This document shows positions 51,262-59,957 of a stretch of 64,000 nucleotides of DNA, piece by piece. The stretch covers positions 20,349 to 84,348 of the forward strand of contig JBLWZN010000012.1 in the NCBI GenBank assembly GCA_048266425.1. The letters run 5' to 3'. Source of the DNA: Cerina sp048266425. Lineage in GTDB: Bacteria > Bacteroidota > Bacteroidia > Flavobacteriales > Flavobacteriaceae. Below the pieces are notes generated by a model. It ran no database searches. It had not been told where the DNA came from and worked only from the letters and a program-made list of their open reading frames with translations. The translations under genes were made by a program, and so were the position numbers. How positions within the stretch are numbered: position 1 is the stretch's first letter; every line of letters starts with the position of its first letter.

Positions 51262-53679
51262 ATGAAGAAAAAAAATCTACTCCCAGACAACACCAGAGCT
51301 AGTCTTAACTATTTTATGAAGACAAAGAACTGGTGGGGGCCTCTATTGTTTATTCTAATTATAAGCGTCGCCGGTGTTGTAATGATCGGGTATCAAACCT
51401 ATAATGACGCCCCCCCAATGACTGGTTTTAAAGCAAGATCCGGCGAAATTCCAATTACCCAAACAACTCTGGAGGAAGGACAAAAGGTTTTTCATAAATA
51501 CGCCCTTATGGAATACGGGTCGTATTTCGGGGACGGTGCCCAAAGGGGCCCTGATTTTACCGCAGAGGCTTTACATCAAATTGTGGTTTTAATGACCGAG
51601 TACCATTCCAATCAATTTAAGATGGAGAATGGTAGGGAACCTTCGGCTACGGAATTGAGAATTATCAAGGAAGATGTAAGGGATGAGATAAAGGAAAATA
51701 GATATGATGAAGCAAATAATATTGTAATTTTGACGGATGCCCAAAGTTTTGCTTTGGAAGGCCTACGAAAATATTATACGGATTTTTTTATAGATGCCAA
51801 TACGAATGTTTCATTTCCACCGCCTGGATACATTTCCGATAGGCAAGAGGTAAAAGATCTAAGCGACTTTTTCTTTTGGGGAGCTTGGGTTTGTGCCGTG
51901 AAAAGGCCTGGATCGGAATTTAGTTATACCCATAACTGGCCGTATGATCCCGAAGCTGGGAACAATCCCACCTCACCGGTAATTTTGTGGAGTGTCTTGG
52001 GACTTTTGGCTTTTGTTTTGGCCTGTGGGATCGTACTGTATTTTATTGGTCAATACAATCAACTGCCCAATAAGTTTTTTAAGCAGGGAACTACTGGGTT
52101 CCTCACTTTTGATCAGATCAATAATTTTACCCCTACACGGACACAACGGGCCTCTTTTAAATTCTTTTTGGTCGCCATTTTACTTTTTCTCACCCAGGTT
52201 TTGAGCGGGGTGGTAACCCTACACGAGTTTGTGGACTTTTTAGGGTTCACTGGGATTGATATAGCCGGAAATATCCCGATAACCATAAGTCGTAGTTGGC
52301 ATTTAATGTTGTCCCTATACTGGATATCAACATGTTGGATCGCTTCCTCCATATTTATAATTCCTATCATGACAAAAAAAGAGGTTAAGGGCCAACTCCC
52401 ACTGATAAACCTTTTGTTTGTCCTACTTGTCATTTTGGTGGTTGGATCGTTGTCCGGAATGGTTTTGGGGCCATTGGGATTATTGGGGGAATGGTGGTAT
52501 CTATTGGGTCACCAAGGCTGGGAATTTGTTGATTTTGGCAAAATGTACCAAGGCTTGTTAATGATAATTTTTATACTGTGGGGAATTGTGGTATATAGGG
52601 GAGTGAAGCCCGGACTCATTAAAAAACAGCCCTGGAACCTACCCAATTGGATCATGTATTCCGTCATTGGCATTCCAGTATTGTTTATTTCCGGCTTTGT
52701 GGCCCAGCCAGAAACCAACTTTGTGATTGCCGATTTTTGGCGATGGATGGTAATCCATATGTGGGTTGAGGCATTTTTTGAAGTTTTCGTTACGGTTATA
52801 GTCAGTTATTTAATGGTATTGATGGGTCTTGTAAGTCGCCAAGCGGCCATCAGGGTAGTCTATATCGCTACTCTTTTGTTTCTTGGCACCGGACTTTTAG
52901 GGATATCACACAACTTTTATTGGAATGCAAAACCCGTAGCTACCATGGCCTTGGGCAGTGTGTTTTCTACCTTACAGTTTGTACCGTTGATATTGTTGAC
53001 GGTGGAGGCCTGGAGGTTCAAAAATATGCCTCAAATATCCCTCAATGATATACAAGCCAAAAATGGCAACAGACAAAATATTGCGGACTTCGCTTTTCCA
53101 GAAGTGTTTTTGTTTCTGATTGCCATGAATTTTTGGAACTTTTTTGGGGCCGGTGTTTTGGGGATAATTGTGAATCTTCCGATCATGAACTTTTTTGAGC
53201 ATGGTACCTACCTCACCATAAATCACGCCCATGCCGCACTTATGGGAGTCTATGGGAATATTTCATTGGGAGCTATGATGTTTGCGTCAAAGATTTTGTT
53301 GAAGCCAAGTAAATGGAATATTCGGGTTGTTAGAACATCATTTTGGGCCATAAACGCCGGATTAATGCTCATGGTGGTACTCGATTTGTTTCCAGCGGGT
53401 GCCATTCAGTTCAAATCTGTCCTGGACCACGGCCTGTGGTACGCGAGGTCCAACGATTTTATAACAGGAACGGCCTTTGAATCGCTGACATGGATGCGGG
53501 GGATCGGAGCAAGTGTTTTTCTTTTCGGTGGAGTACTTCCCCTGGCCTGGTTTATGGTTTCTAGGGCTAGATCCCTAAAGAAGGTTGGTGGATCCTATGT
53601 AGATTTCGAAAGGAGAAAGTTGATGGTTGTGAAAGAAACGCCCCCTAAGACGATGCCTGTCGAAAGAGTAAATGCCTAA
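51262..53679 (+). CDS. norB: quinol-dependent nitric oxide reductase (qNor)
   Basis: 805 residues, inner membrane. An N-terminal extension with a periplasmic domain (about 50-230; FGDGAQRGPDFTAEAL and the WPYDPEAGN end) replaces the NorC cytochrome, as in qNor/NorZ. About 14 membrane segments follow. Catalytic heme/FeB histidines appear in MVIHMWVEAFFEV, GISHNFYWNAKP and INHAHAALMGVYGN. It reduces 2 NO to N2O with quinol electrons, for respiration or detoxification, feeding NosZ. It has no FNR-type box. Confidence 0.95.
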   Translation: MKKKNLLPDNTRASLNYFMKTKNWWGPLLFILIISVAGVVMIGYQTYNDAPPMTGFKARSGEIPITQTTLEEGQKVFHKYALMEYGSYFGDGAQRGPDFTAEALHQIVVLMTEYHSNQFKMENGREPSATELRIIKEDVRDEIKENRYDEANNIVILTDAQSFALEGLRKYYTDFFIDANTNVSFPPPGYISDRQEVKDLSDFFFWGAWVCAVKRPGSEFSYTHNWPYDPEAGNNPTSPVILWSVLGLLAFVLACGIVLYFIGQYNQLPNKFFKQGTTGFLTFDQINNFTPTRTQRASFKFFLVAILLFLTQVLSGVVTLHEFVDFLGFTGIDIAGNIPITISRSWHLMLSLYWISTCWIASSIFIIPIMTKKEVKGQLPLINLLFVLLVILVVGSLSGMVLGPLGLLGEWWYLLGHQGWEFVDFGKMYQGLLMIIFILWGIVVYRGVKPGLIKKQPWNLPNWIMYSVIGIPVLFISGFVAQPETNFVIADFWRWMVIHMWVEAFFEVFVTVIVSYLMVLMGLVSRQAAIRVVYIATLLFLGTGLLGISHNFYWNAKPVATMALGSVFSTLQFVPLILLTVEAWRFKNMPQISLNDIQAKNGNRQNIADFAFPEVFLFLIAMNFWNFFGAGVLGIIVNLPIMNFFEHGTYLTINHAHAALMGVYGNISLGAMMFASKILLKPSKWNIRVVRTSFWAINAGLMLMVVLDLFPAGAIQFKSVLDHGLWYARSNDFITGTAFESLTWMRGIGASVFLFGGVLPLAWFMVSRARSLKKVGGSYVDFERRKLMVVKETPPKTMPVERVNA

Positions 53680-53730
53680 CAAGAATAATCCGTAGTAGAT
53701 TTCAATTCCATAACAACGGGCGTCTGGTAA

Positions 53731-53768
53731 AAAAATAACCTAGGTTGTAATAAAACAACAACCTAGGT
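53731..53768 (-). terminator. Rho-independent terminator of the ric gene
   Basis: Perfect 11-bp stem (53738-53748 with 53758-53768), 9-base loop; on the minus strand it is followed by TATTTTTTT. It could also stop norB transcripts from the other side. Confidence 0.85.
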
Positions 53769-53834
53769 CATTAGTCATGGCGCTAAACTTTTTTCGTTCT
53801 GTTCCACTTTTTTGTACAGAACAAACCGGATCTA

Positions 53835-54572
53835 CTATGCTGTAGTGGTCATGTTCATCTGTTTTTCCAAAGCCTCGGCTTTTGGAAATAGGATATTGTT
53901 CTCAAGATGAATATGCCTGTGCAGGTCTTCCTCGAATTCCTGAAGTAACGAAAACGTTACCCTATAGGTGTTGCAAGCGTCGGCGGGCGGGGTATAATTG
54001 TTGCTTAGGGCATCTATCAGCCTAAAGCGGTCCCCTTCGGTCTCGTGTTCCGCCATCATCATTTGGATGGGGTTTTGAATAGTTCCGAAATGAGGCTTGT
54101 CCATTTGGCTACCTGTATGCTTGGCTTGTACCATTTTACGTATTGCAGGGAATAGAACAGCTTCTTCCTTTTTCATATGCATACCGAGATCCTCTGCGGA
54201 TGCATTGAAGTGTTCCGTAATTTCAAATAATTCTGGATGTCGGTCTCCGTGTACCCGGCAAAGTTTATCCAAATATTGCTGCAAAATAGGGGTTTGTTGC
54301 TCCACGTACCGATGATGTTTTTTCTCTACATAATCGGCCAAAAGGTCCAACCCCCAAGATTGGAAGTCGATACCATCATCATTGGTCTGATTCTGTACGC
54401 TTTCTATTTCCTTCAATAACAATGAAGCGTCCAATTTGTTCTTTTCAGCCACTTCTTGAATGCTCCTATTTCCCTTGCAACAGAAATCGATTTTATGATT
54501 TTTAAAAATTTGGGCCGTGCGATAGTTTTCGGCCACAATTTCCCCAATGTTTTTTGTCATTAAATTTTCCAT
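53835..54572 (-). CDS. ric: RIC/ScdA/YtfE di-iron Fe-S cluster repair protein
   Basis: 245 residues. The N-terminal ScdA_N (DUF542) domain has the Cys pair IDFCCKGNRSIQEVA (about residue 30). The C-terminal hemerythrin domain holds di-iron histidines and glutamates: YVEKKHHRY, VHGDRHPELFEI, MHMKKEEAVLFP, MAEHETEGDRF and LHRHIHLENNILFP. It repairs Fe-S clusters damaged by NO. It is divergent from a Crp/Fnr gene with a shared FNR-type box between, and a second palindrome is nearer to its start. Confidence 0.95.
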   Translation of the reverse strand: MENLMTKNIGEIVAENYRTAQIFKNHKIDFCCKGNRSIQEVAEKNKLDASLLLKEIESVQNQTNDDGIDFQSWGLDLLADYVEKKHHRYVEQQTPILQQYLDKLCRVHGDRHPELFEITEHFNASAEDLGMHMKKEEAVLFPAIRKMVQAKHTGSQMDKPHFGTIQNPIQMMMAEHETEGDRFRLIDALSNNYTPPADACNTYRVTFSLLQEFEEDLHRHIHLENNILFPKAEALEKQMNMTTTA

Positions 54573-54618
54573 AATGGTTAAATTTTAAGATATTAAATGA
54601 ACACTAATTTACTAATTC

Positions 54619-54632
54619 GGACAATTTTGTCC
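54619..54632. promoter_or_regulatory. second inverted repeat upstream of the ric gene
   Basis: GGACAATTTTGTCC (54619-54632) has 5-bp arms GGACA / TGTCC with a 4-base centre, 47 bases before the ric ATG. It differs from the FNR-type box at 54728 and may bind a separate NO- or Fe-S-responsive regulator. Confidence 0.35.
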
Positions 54633-54697
54633 TAAATAAGAACGAGCTGAATGTTAATTGTTGAGAGCAAAAAATGTCCTCAATTTCAATCAGGTTA

Positions 54698-54771
54698 CAA
54701 ATATCAATGATATCTTTATCCTAAAATATGACCTCGGTCATGTTTTGATGTCCTCGGATATAATAATTTTA
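54698..54771. promoter_or_regulatory. FNR-type box with -7 elements on both sides
   Basis: Box ATGACCTCGGTCAT (54728-54741). Rightward TAATTTTA (54764-54771), leftward GATATTTG (54698-54705), each one mismatch at 22 bp. It would control the Crp/Fnr gene and the divergent ric gene. Confidence 0.68.
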
Positions 54772-54795
54772 CAAATTAACAGAAAATTGGAACCG

Positions 54796-55485
54796 ATGAG
54801 CAGATGTGAAAACTGTATCGTTAGAAAGTTCAACACCTTGCGGGCCATGAGCAAGGAGGAGCTAAAACGTGTTTCCGATTCTAAAATCACAAAGAACTTA
54901 AAAAAGGGGGAAACCATTTTTGAGGAAGGCGAAAAGCTCAACGGGGTATATTGTGTCCGGGACGGCGTGTCCAAGCTTTCAAAACTTAGTGCAAACGGAA
55001 AGGACCAGATCGTAAAACTCGCCTCCAAAGGCCAGATCCTCGGGCAACGTTCCGTCATTGCAGAGGAAAAGGTGAATTTGACGGCGGTCGCCGTTAGCGA
55101 CATGGAGGTTTGCTTTATCCCCAAGGATAGTATTGTGGAAACGTTGCAGACCAATCCCAATTTTACCATTGAAGTACTGCGGCACATGGCACACGATTTA
55201 AAGGAAGCCGATGATGTTATAGTAAATATGTCCCAAAACAGTGTAAAACAAAGAATGGCTGCAGCCTTCTTTTATCTGCGCAACACTTATGGGGAAGATA
55301 AAAATGGTTTTCTGAACCTAGTGCTTTCCCGGGAAGATATTTCCAATATTGTAGGTACAGCAACGGAATCGGCAATAAGGATAATCTCCGAATTCAAGAA
55401 GAAAGGGTTGATCAAGACTTTAGGAAAAAAAATAGCTATTTCCGATGAAAAGGGACTTATGAGCGTGGTGGAGGAATTTCAATAA
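54796..55485 (+). CDS. Crp/Fnr-family regulator, candidate FNR of the window regulon
   Basis: 229 residues from ATG 54796. The frame is open from 54658, but the upstream part crosses the FNR-type promoter, and MSRCENCIVRKF is the usual opening of this Bacteroidota group. Cysteines 4 and 7 plus later ones (VYCVRDG, EVCFIPKD) are potential Fe-S or redox ligands. The beta-roll is followed by HTH ISNIVGTATESAIRIISEF, with Glu and Arg at the positions that read TGA. It is therefore the best local candidate to bind TGAYnnnnRTCA, including its own promoter. Confidence 0.88.
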   Translation: MSRCENCIVRKFNTLRAMSKEELKRVSDSKITKNLKKGETIFEEGEKLNGVYCVRDGVSKLSKLSANGKDQIVKLASKGQILGQRSVIAEEKVNLTAVAVSDMEVCFIPKDSIVETLQTNPNFTIEVLRHMAHDLKEADDVIVNMSQNSVKQRMAAAFFYLRNTYGEDKNGFLNLVLSREDISNIVGTATESAIRIISEFKKKGLIKTLGKKIAISDEKGLMSVVEEFQ

Positions 55486-55750
55486 ACACGTTTATCAACA
55501 GTTAACCACTTTCTATCTGCAATCGGTTAAGTTATTTTTTTAGGGATTGATCGCGGATTTATACGCGGCATATCGTCCAAATATTTCCTTATTCCCCTTT
55601 TTTTTTGCTCGCACAACTATACCACGCACTGGATAGAAAATCCAAACCAGCCAGACAAGTCGATTCTAATAGGCTGGCCCGACCTAAAATCAGCAAATAA
55701 TTATCAAGGGATGAAATAAAATCCATATTTTTTTTATGGGTTTTCAAAAT

Positions 55751-55794
55751 CTGACTTATGTCATAGTATTGGATTTTACCTTGGTCTACATTTA
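55751..55794 (+). promoter_or_regulatory. FNR-type box and -7 element for the USP gene at 55903
   Basis: Box CTGACTTATGTCAT (55751-55764), 22 bp, TACATTTA (55787-55794, one mismatch). The predicted start is near 55799. The preceding bases 55486-55750 show no gene. Confidence 0.65.
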
Positions 55795-55902
55795 CATCAG
55801 GTTTAATAATGGTTGGTTAAAATGACGTCCCAGATTATTAAACAGGTATGAAATTCGAGGTCTACTTGTATTTCCATTCGTCCAACATCCACAAAAACTT
55901 GC

Positions 55903-56805
55903 TTGATGAAAAATATATTGCTGCCCACGGATTTTTCTGAAAACGCATGGAGTGCGGCACAATACGCGATAGAGTCGTACAAAGATGAAAAATGTGTTTT
56001 TTATTTGTTGAATACCTATACCCCGACCATTGCAAATGCCAGATTTTTGGCATCGGGCATATGGCAAGATCAACTGGGGGATGCCGCACAAAAGGATTCC
56101 AAAACGGGTCTGCAAAAAGTACTTCAACGTATTCGGAAAACCTTCAACATTAAGAACCATAGCTTTAGAACCATATCTTCCTTTTCCCTGTTGGTAGATG
56201 AAATACGGGAAATTATTGAGAAGAACCAAATAGACTTGATCGTAATTGGAAGCCATGGAGAGACTGCCTCGCAGGGAATAAATATGGGAAGCAATGCGTT
56301 GCGGATTATAAAGTCGATTAAAAATCGTCCTATTATGTTGGTTCCTAGGCATTATTTATTGGCTTCTCCGAAGAGAATTGCCTTTATGGCAGATTTAAAC
56401 CGATTATACTCTTCCTTGGAACTCTTTCCAATTATCGACATGGCCCGTAGATTTAAAACTTTGGTGTACATTATCCATTTACAGGATGAGGTTAGGCCAC
56501 TTACGGATTTGCAGAAATATATTTTGGGAATGTTGAATAGCCATTTGGAACATGTAGATCATTCGGTGCACATTCTCGGTAAAACGGGTTCCATTGCTGG
56601 CACTCTTGAAGATTTCCATAAAAAAATGAAAATAAATATGATGGTCCTGGTCAACGGTCAACTGGGTTGTATCGAAAAATTGACCAGTGCTTCTTGGCAT
56701 ACGGAAACGACATACCATAGCAAGGTGCCAGTGATGGCACTTCCTGAACTGGTAACAGAAATTTCCTCAAAATCACTGCAGTTAGGGGAAACGCAGATGT
56801 TCTAA
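55903..56805 (+). CDS. universal stress protein, two UspA domains
   Basis: 300 residues, MMKNILLPTDFSENAWSAAQY; the second Met (55906) may be the real start. The first domain ends VIGSHGETASQGINMGSNALR, an intact G-x2-G-x9-G-[ST] nucleotide motif. The second domain (RIAFMADLNRLYSS) is weak. It is the only plus-strand USP, has an FNR-type promoter, and stands opposite another FNR-boxed USP gene. Confidence 0.9.
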   Translation: MMKNILLPTDFSENAWSAAQYAIESYKDEKCVFYLLNTYTPTIANARFLASGIWQDQLGDAAQKDSKTGLQKVLQRIRKTFNIKNHSFRTISSFSLLVDEIREIIEKNQIDLIVIGSHGETASQGINMGSNALRIIKSIKNRPIMLVPRHYLLASPKRIAFMADLNRLYSSLELFPIIDMARRFKTLVYIIHLQDEVRPLTDLQKYILGMLNSHLEHVDHSVHILGKTGSIAGTLEDFHKKMKINMMVLVNGQLGCIEKLTSASWHTETTYHSKVPVMALPELVTEISSKSLQLGETQMF

Positions 56806-56935
56806 AAAAATATCCAACCAGACCATTCATGGCAAGTGGGTATATTTTGATGGATTATTTAAAGTATATACCTTGCAATGATACGCTGGCTTCTTAATTG
56901 ATGCGTCCAATACGGGCAGTGACCGACATTTGGTC

Positions 56936-57814
56936 CTATTGTACTTCCGTTTCTATATCCGGAACGATAAAGTATGGTATATCGATTTTCTTTAGCATCT
57001 TTTCAACAATAGGCTCACGTAACATTTTTTCCAATTCGGCATATTCATAATTGATAATGGCGAACATTTCTATATCCGTATCTTCCAAATATATCTGCAA
57101 GACCTTTGCCTTGCTAATAAAATGAGGCATTTTATCTATTGTACATGGTACGGGCTCAAAATAGGACAAAATCGATTCCAAGTTCACTTTTTGTATCGTA
57201 TCCAGACCTTCCTTTTCCTGAATATGGACTATTCTGATGGTTGCCCCGCAGAGTAACGCCAAGGACCGAATGGGATTGATGGCATTGGCGTTAAAAGGTT
57301 TCTTAAAATCGGTTGCAAATGCGATTTCTCTTGGTATATCTATTTTGGCACTTTTTGGAACGGTCAGCACCGGATACTTTTTTACAGATCTCAGATTTTG
57401 GGTTGCGATACCTTCCAAAAATAGAGGGATGCTACTCTTTTCGCCCTTATTCCCCAATATGATCAAGTCTATTTCCAGTTTGTCAACCATTGAATGGATG
57501 ACCTCCATCAAATTATTGGATTCGGAAATTAATATATAACTGTGCTTTGGATTTTCATTCTTTTTTTTGACCCGGTTGAATGTATTTTCCAAATTTCTAC
57601 TGGATTTATTCGCTAGTTCGTGAGACAAGGTTCCACTATCGGTTTTTATTCGATTGGCCCTAAATCCGTTCCTCTCATTGTACACGTTTAACAAATAGAT
57701 ATTGCACTCCCTGTTTTTAAGTAATTCTGCCGCATATCGCAGCGCATGGAATGCGTTGTTGGTGAAATCTGTCGGTACCAGAATGTTAAGAATCGGTTTG
57801 TTTTCGTCTAACAT
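56936..57814 (-). CDS. universal stress protein, two UspA domains
   Basis: 292 residues, ILNILVPTDFTNNAFHALRYA at the start. The loop ILGNKGEKSSIPLFLEGIAT deviates from the ATP-binding consensus at the last positions (no GS/GT), so nucleotide binding is doubtful. The second domain is EIAFATDFKKPFN. An FNR-type box is upstream. It is convergent with the previous USP gene. Confidence 0.87.
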   Translation of the reverse strand: MLDENKPILNILVPTDFTNNAFHALRYAAELLKNRECNIYLLNVYNERNGFRANRIKTDSGTLSHELANKSSRNLENTFNRVKKKNENPKHSYILISESNNLMEVIHSMVDKLEIDLIILGNKGEKSSIPLFLEGIATQNLRSVKKYPVLTVPKSAKIDIPREIAFATDFKKPFNANAINPIRSLALLCGATIRIVHIQEKEGLDTIQKVNLESILSYFEPVPCTIDKMPHFISKAKVLQIYLEDTDIEMFAIINYEYAELEKMLREPIVEKMLKKIDIPYFIVPDIETEVQ

Positions 57815-57863
57815 AAGAGTTTATTAAGAATTGCCGATGTTCCCAAAATAAAGGGAGACGCTG

Positions 57864-57907
57864 TAAAAATAGGACCTAAAATTGCTACACCATATGACGG
57901 TGGTCAG
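57864..57907 (-). promoter_or_regulatory. FNR-type box and -7 element for the USP gene at 56936-57814
   Basis: The plus strand reads ATGACGGTGGTCAG (57894-57907). On the minus strand TATTTTTA (57864-57871, one mismatch) follows after 22 bp. The predicted start near 57859 is 45 bases before the ATG. Confidence 0.65.
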
Positions 57908-58066
57908 TTCGGATCACAAATGGAAAAAAGCAAATTAAACGGAAGAAAATGAACTTTGATAATTTAGTTGAAATCGGCGCACAGAAAGGGAAGAAATAAG
58001 TAAATTGGGCACAACTTATCATAAACAAAAAGCTCATCCTTAAATGAGAGCAACGCTGAATGACCT

Positions 58067-58084
58067 GCAACGGTATACCGTTGC
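58067..58084. promoter_or_regulatory. 18-bp perfect palindrome upstream of the SSS symporter gene
   Basis: GCAACGGTATACCGTTGC, a perfect palindrome of the size and look of LacI-type operators, 209 bases before the symporter ATG. No LacI-type regulator is in the window. The rest of 57908-58292 holds a small GCTCAT/ATGAG(A)GC hairpin near 58031-58050 and no convincing gene. Confidence 0.4.
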
Positions 58085-58292
58085 TTTTGATGGTAAACTA
58101 TTTGGAATTAATATCGATCTTTTGGTGGTTATTCCCCATTTACCACGATTGATAGCCATAGGCGGGAAAATGTTCATTGATTGGTCATGCTATTGGGAAG
58201 GTCGAATAAAAAGGGCAAATTTAATCCAATAAACAGTTAGATCAAAGACGCTTCCCAAAAAAAATAACCAACAAAACTCTACTAAAAATATT

Positions 58293-59918
58293 ATGAAAGG
58301 ATTGGACGCATTGGACTGGGTAGTGATTGCCGCATACTTTGCAATATTACTTGGGGTGGCATGGTGGGTGATCATGCAAAAACAAAAGAATACGGAGGAC
58401 TACTTTCTGGCCGGCCGGAATATTGGATGGTTCATGGTCGGGGCCTCCATTTTTGCCTCCAATATCGGGTCGGAACATGTGGTTGGACTAGCAGGAAATG
58501 GGGCAGGGGATAAGATGCCCCTCCTTATCTATGAGCTCCACGCCTGGATCGTGCTTATGTTAGGCTGGGTGTTTTTGCCCTTTTATGCCCGTAGCGGGGT
58601 GTTTACCATGCCCGAATTTTTGGAAAAAAGATTCGATTCCCGCTCCAGGTGGGTACTTTCAGTGGTTTCATTGATTGCATATATCCTGACCAAGGTGTCT
58701 GTTACTATTTATGCCGGGGGAGTTGTGGTATCTGCCCTTTTGGGCATACCGTTTTGGGTGGGTGCCGTTGCCACCGTGGTCCTAACGGGAATCTATACCG
58801 TCCTTGGTGGAATGCGCGCCGTGGTATATACCGAAACAATCCAAGCGATTGTACTTGTAGGCGGGGCTGGGGTGCTTACTTTTATGGGGCTTGAAGCCGT
58901 TGGCGGTTGGTCGGAACTTAAATCCACCGTCGGGACCGATTATTTCAATATGTGGCGTCCAAATTCCGATCCCAATTACCCTTGGCTGCCATTGTTCATC
59001 ACCAGTACCGTGGTGGGGATATGGTATTGGTGTACCGATCAAGTGATCGTTCAGCGCGTACTTACGGCCAAGAACATCAAAGAAGGCCGACGGGGAAGTA
59101 TTTTTGGGGCCTTATTAAAACTGATGCCTATCTTTCTTTTCTTGATTCCCGGGGTCGTGGCCTTGGTGTTAAAAATGCAGGGCAGATTGGATTGGGATAG
59201 TCCAGATCAGGCATTTCCTGTATTGATGAGCAACCTCCTGCCTTCGGGACTAAGAGGTCTGGTTGCAGCCGGATTATTGGCCGCCCTTATGAGTTCTTTG
59301 GCCTCTGTGTTCAATTCCTGTTCCACCTTGTTTACCTTGGACATCTATAAAAAATTGAAACCAAATAAACCGGAGGAAGAACTGGTAAGGACGGGTCGTA
59401 CCGCTACATTTTTCGTAGTGGGACTGGGCCTGTTGTGGATACCAATAATCACTCGCCTGTCAGACGGGCTATACGAATACCTGCAGAACGTGCAAGCGTA
59501 TATTTCACCTCCCATTGCGGCAGTATTCCTACTGGGAATTTTTTACAAGCGGATCAATTCCAATGGAGCAATTGCAACGTTGGTTGGCGGACTCATAATC
59601 GGCTTTACTAAGCTTACCCTAGAGATTATGAAGTCAAGTTTTGAGCCAGGTAGCTTTTTGTTCAATCTGGCGCATATCAATTGGCTGGTTTTCGGGGCGT
59701 ACTTCTTTGCCCTTTGTATCGCCATTTGTGTCTTGGTGAGCATGTGCTATCCGGCACCTTCAGCTGCACAATTGAGTGGACTTACTTTTGGCAGCATTTC
59801 CTCAGAACAAAAAGCTGCGAACAAAAACAGCTATAATTGGGTGGATATATCCACCTCACTTCTCATTGTGGCCATAGTACTTTACATTATGTTCTCTTTT
59901 AGTATGGTTTCATTATAA
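58293..59918 (+). CDS. solute:sodium symporter (SSS family, SGLT-like)
   Basis: 541 residues with about 14 membrane segments. Typical SSS blocks: NTEDYFLAGRNIGWFMVGAS, FASNIGSEHVVGLAG, then VVLTGIYTVLGGMRAVVYTE and IWYWCTDQVIVQRVL. Residues near the Na+ site (LLAALMSSLASVFNSCSTLF) match sugar-type SGLT members such as those for glucose, galactose or myo-inositol, so a sugar-like substrate is likely. It is transcribed alone, behind an 18-bp palindrome that may be an operator. Confidence 0.9.
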   Translation: MKGLDALDWVVIAAYFAILLGVAWWVIMQKQKNTEDYFLAGRNIGWFMVGASIFASNIGSEHVVGLAGNGAGDKMPLLIYELHAWIVLMLGWVFLPFYARSGVFTMPEFLEKRFDSRSRWVLSVVSLIAYILTKVSVTIYAGGVVVSALLGIPFWVGAVATVVLTGIYTVLGGMRAVVYTETIQAIVLVGGAGVLTFMGLEAVGGWSELKSTVGTDYFNMWRPNSDPNYPWLPLFITSTVVGIWYWCTDQVIVQRVLTAKNIKEGRRGSIFGALLKLMPIFLFLIPGVVALVLKMQGRLDWDSPDQAFPVLMSNLLPSGLRGLVAAGLLAALMSSLASVFNSCSTLFTLDIYKKLKPNKPEEELVRTGRTATFFVVGLGLLWIPIITRLSDGLYEYLQNVQAYISPPIAAVFLLGIFYKRINSNGAIATLVGGLIIGFTKLTLEIMKSSFEPGSFLFNLAHINWLVFGAYFFALCIAICVLVSMCYPAPSAAQLSGLTFGSISSEQKAANKNSYNWVDISTSLLIVAIVLYIMFSFSMVSL

Positions 59919-59957
59919 TAACTTGATAACCCAATAGCGGATTACAATTTTAACGTA

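Noticed and set aside
54658..54795. N-terminal extension of the Crp/Fnr gene at 54796
   Set aside because: The extension spans the box and the -7 element and has no Crp/Fnr character; MSRCENC is the natural start.
58044..58232. A 62-codon open frame upstream of the symporter gene
   Set aside because: It covers the 18-bp palindrome, has no recognisable domain and no supporting promoter.
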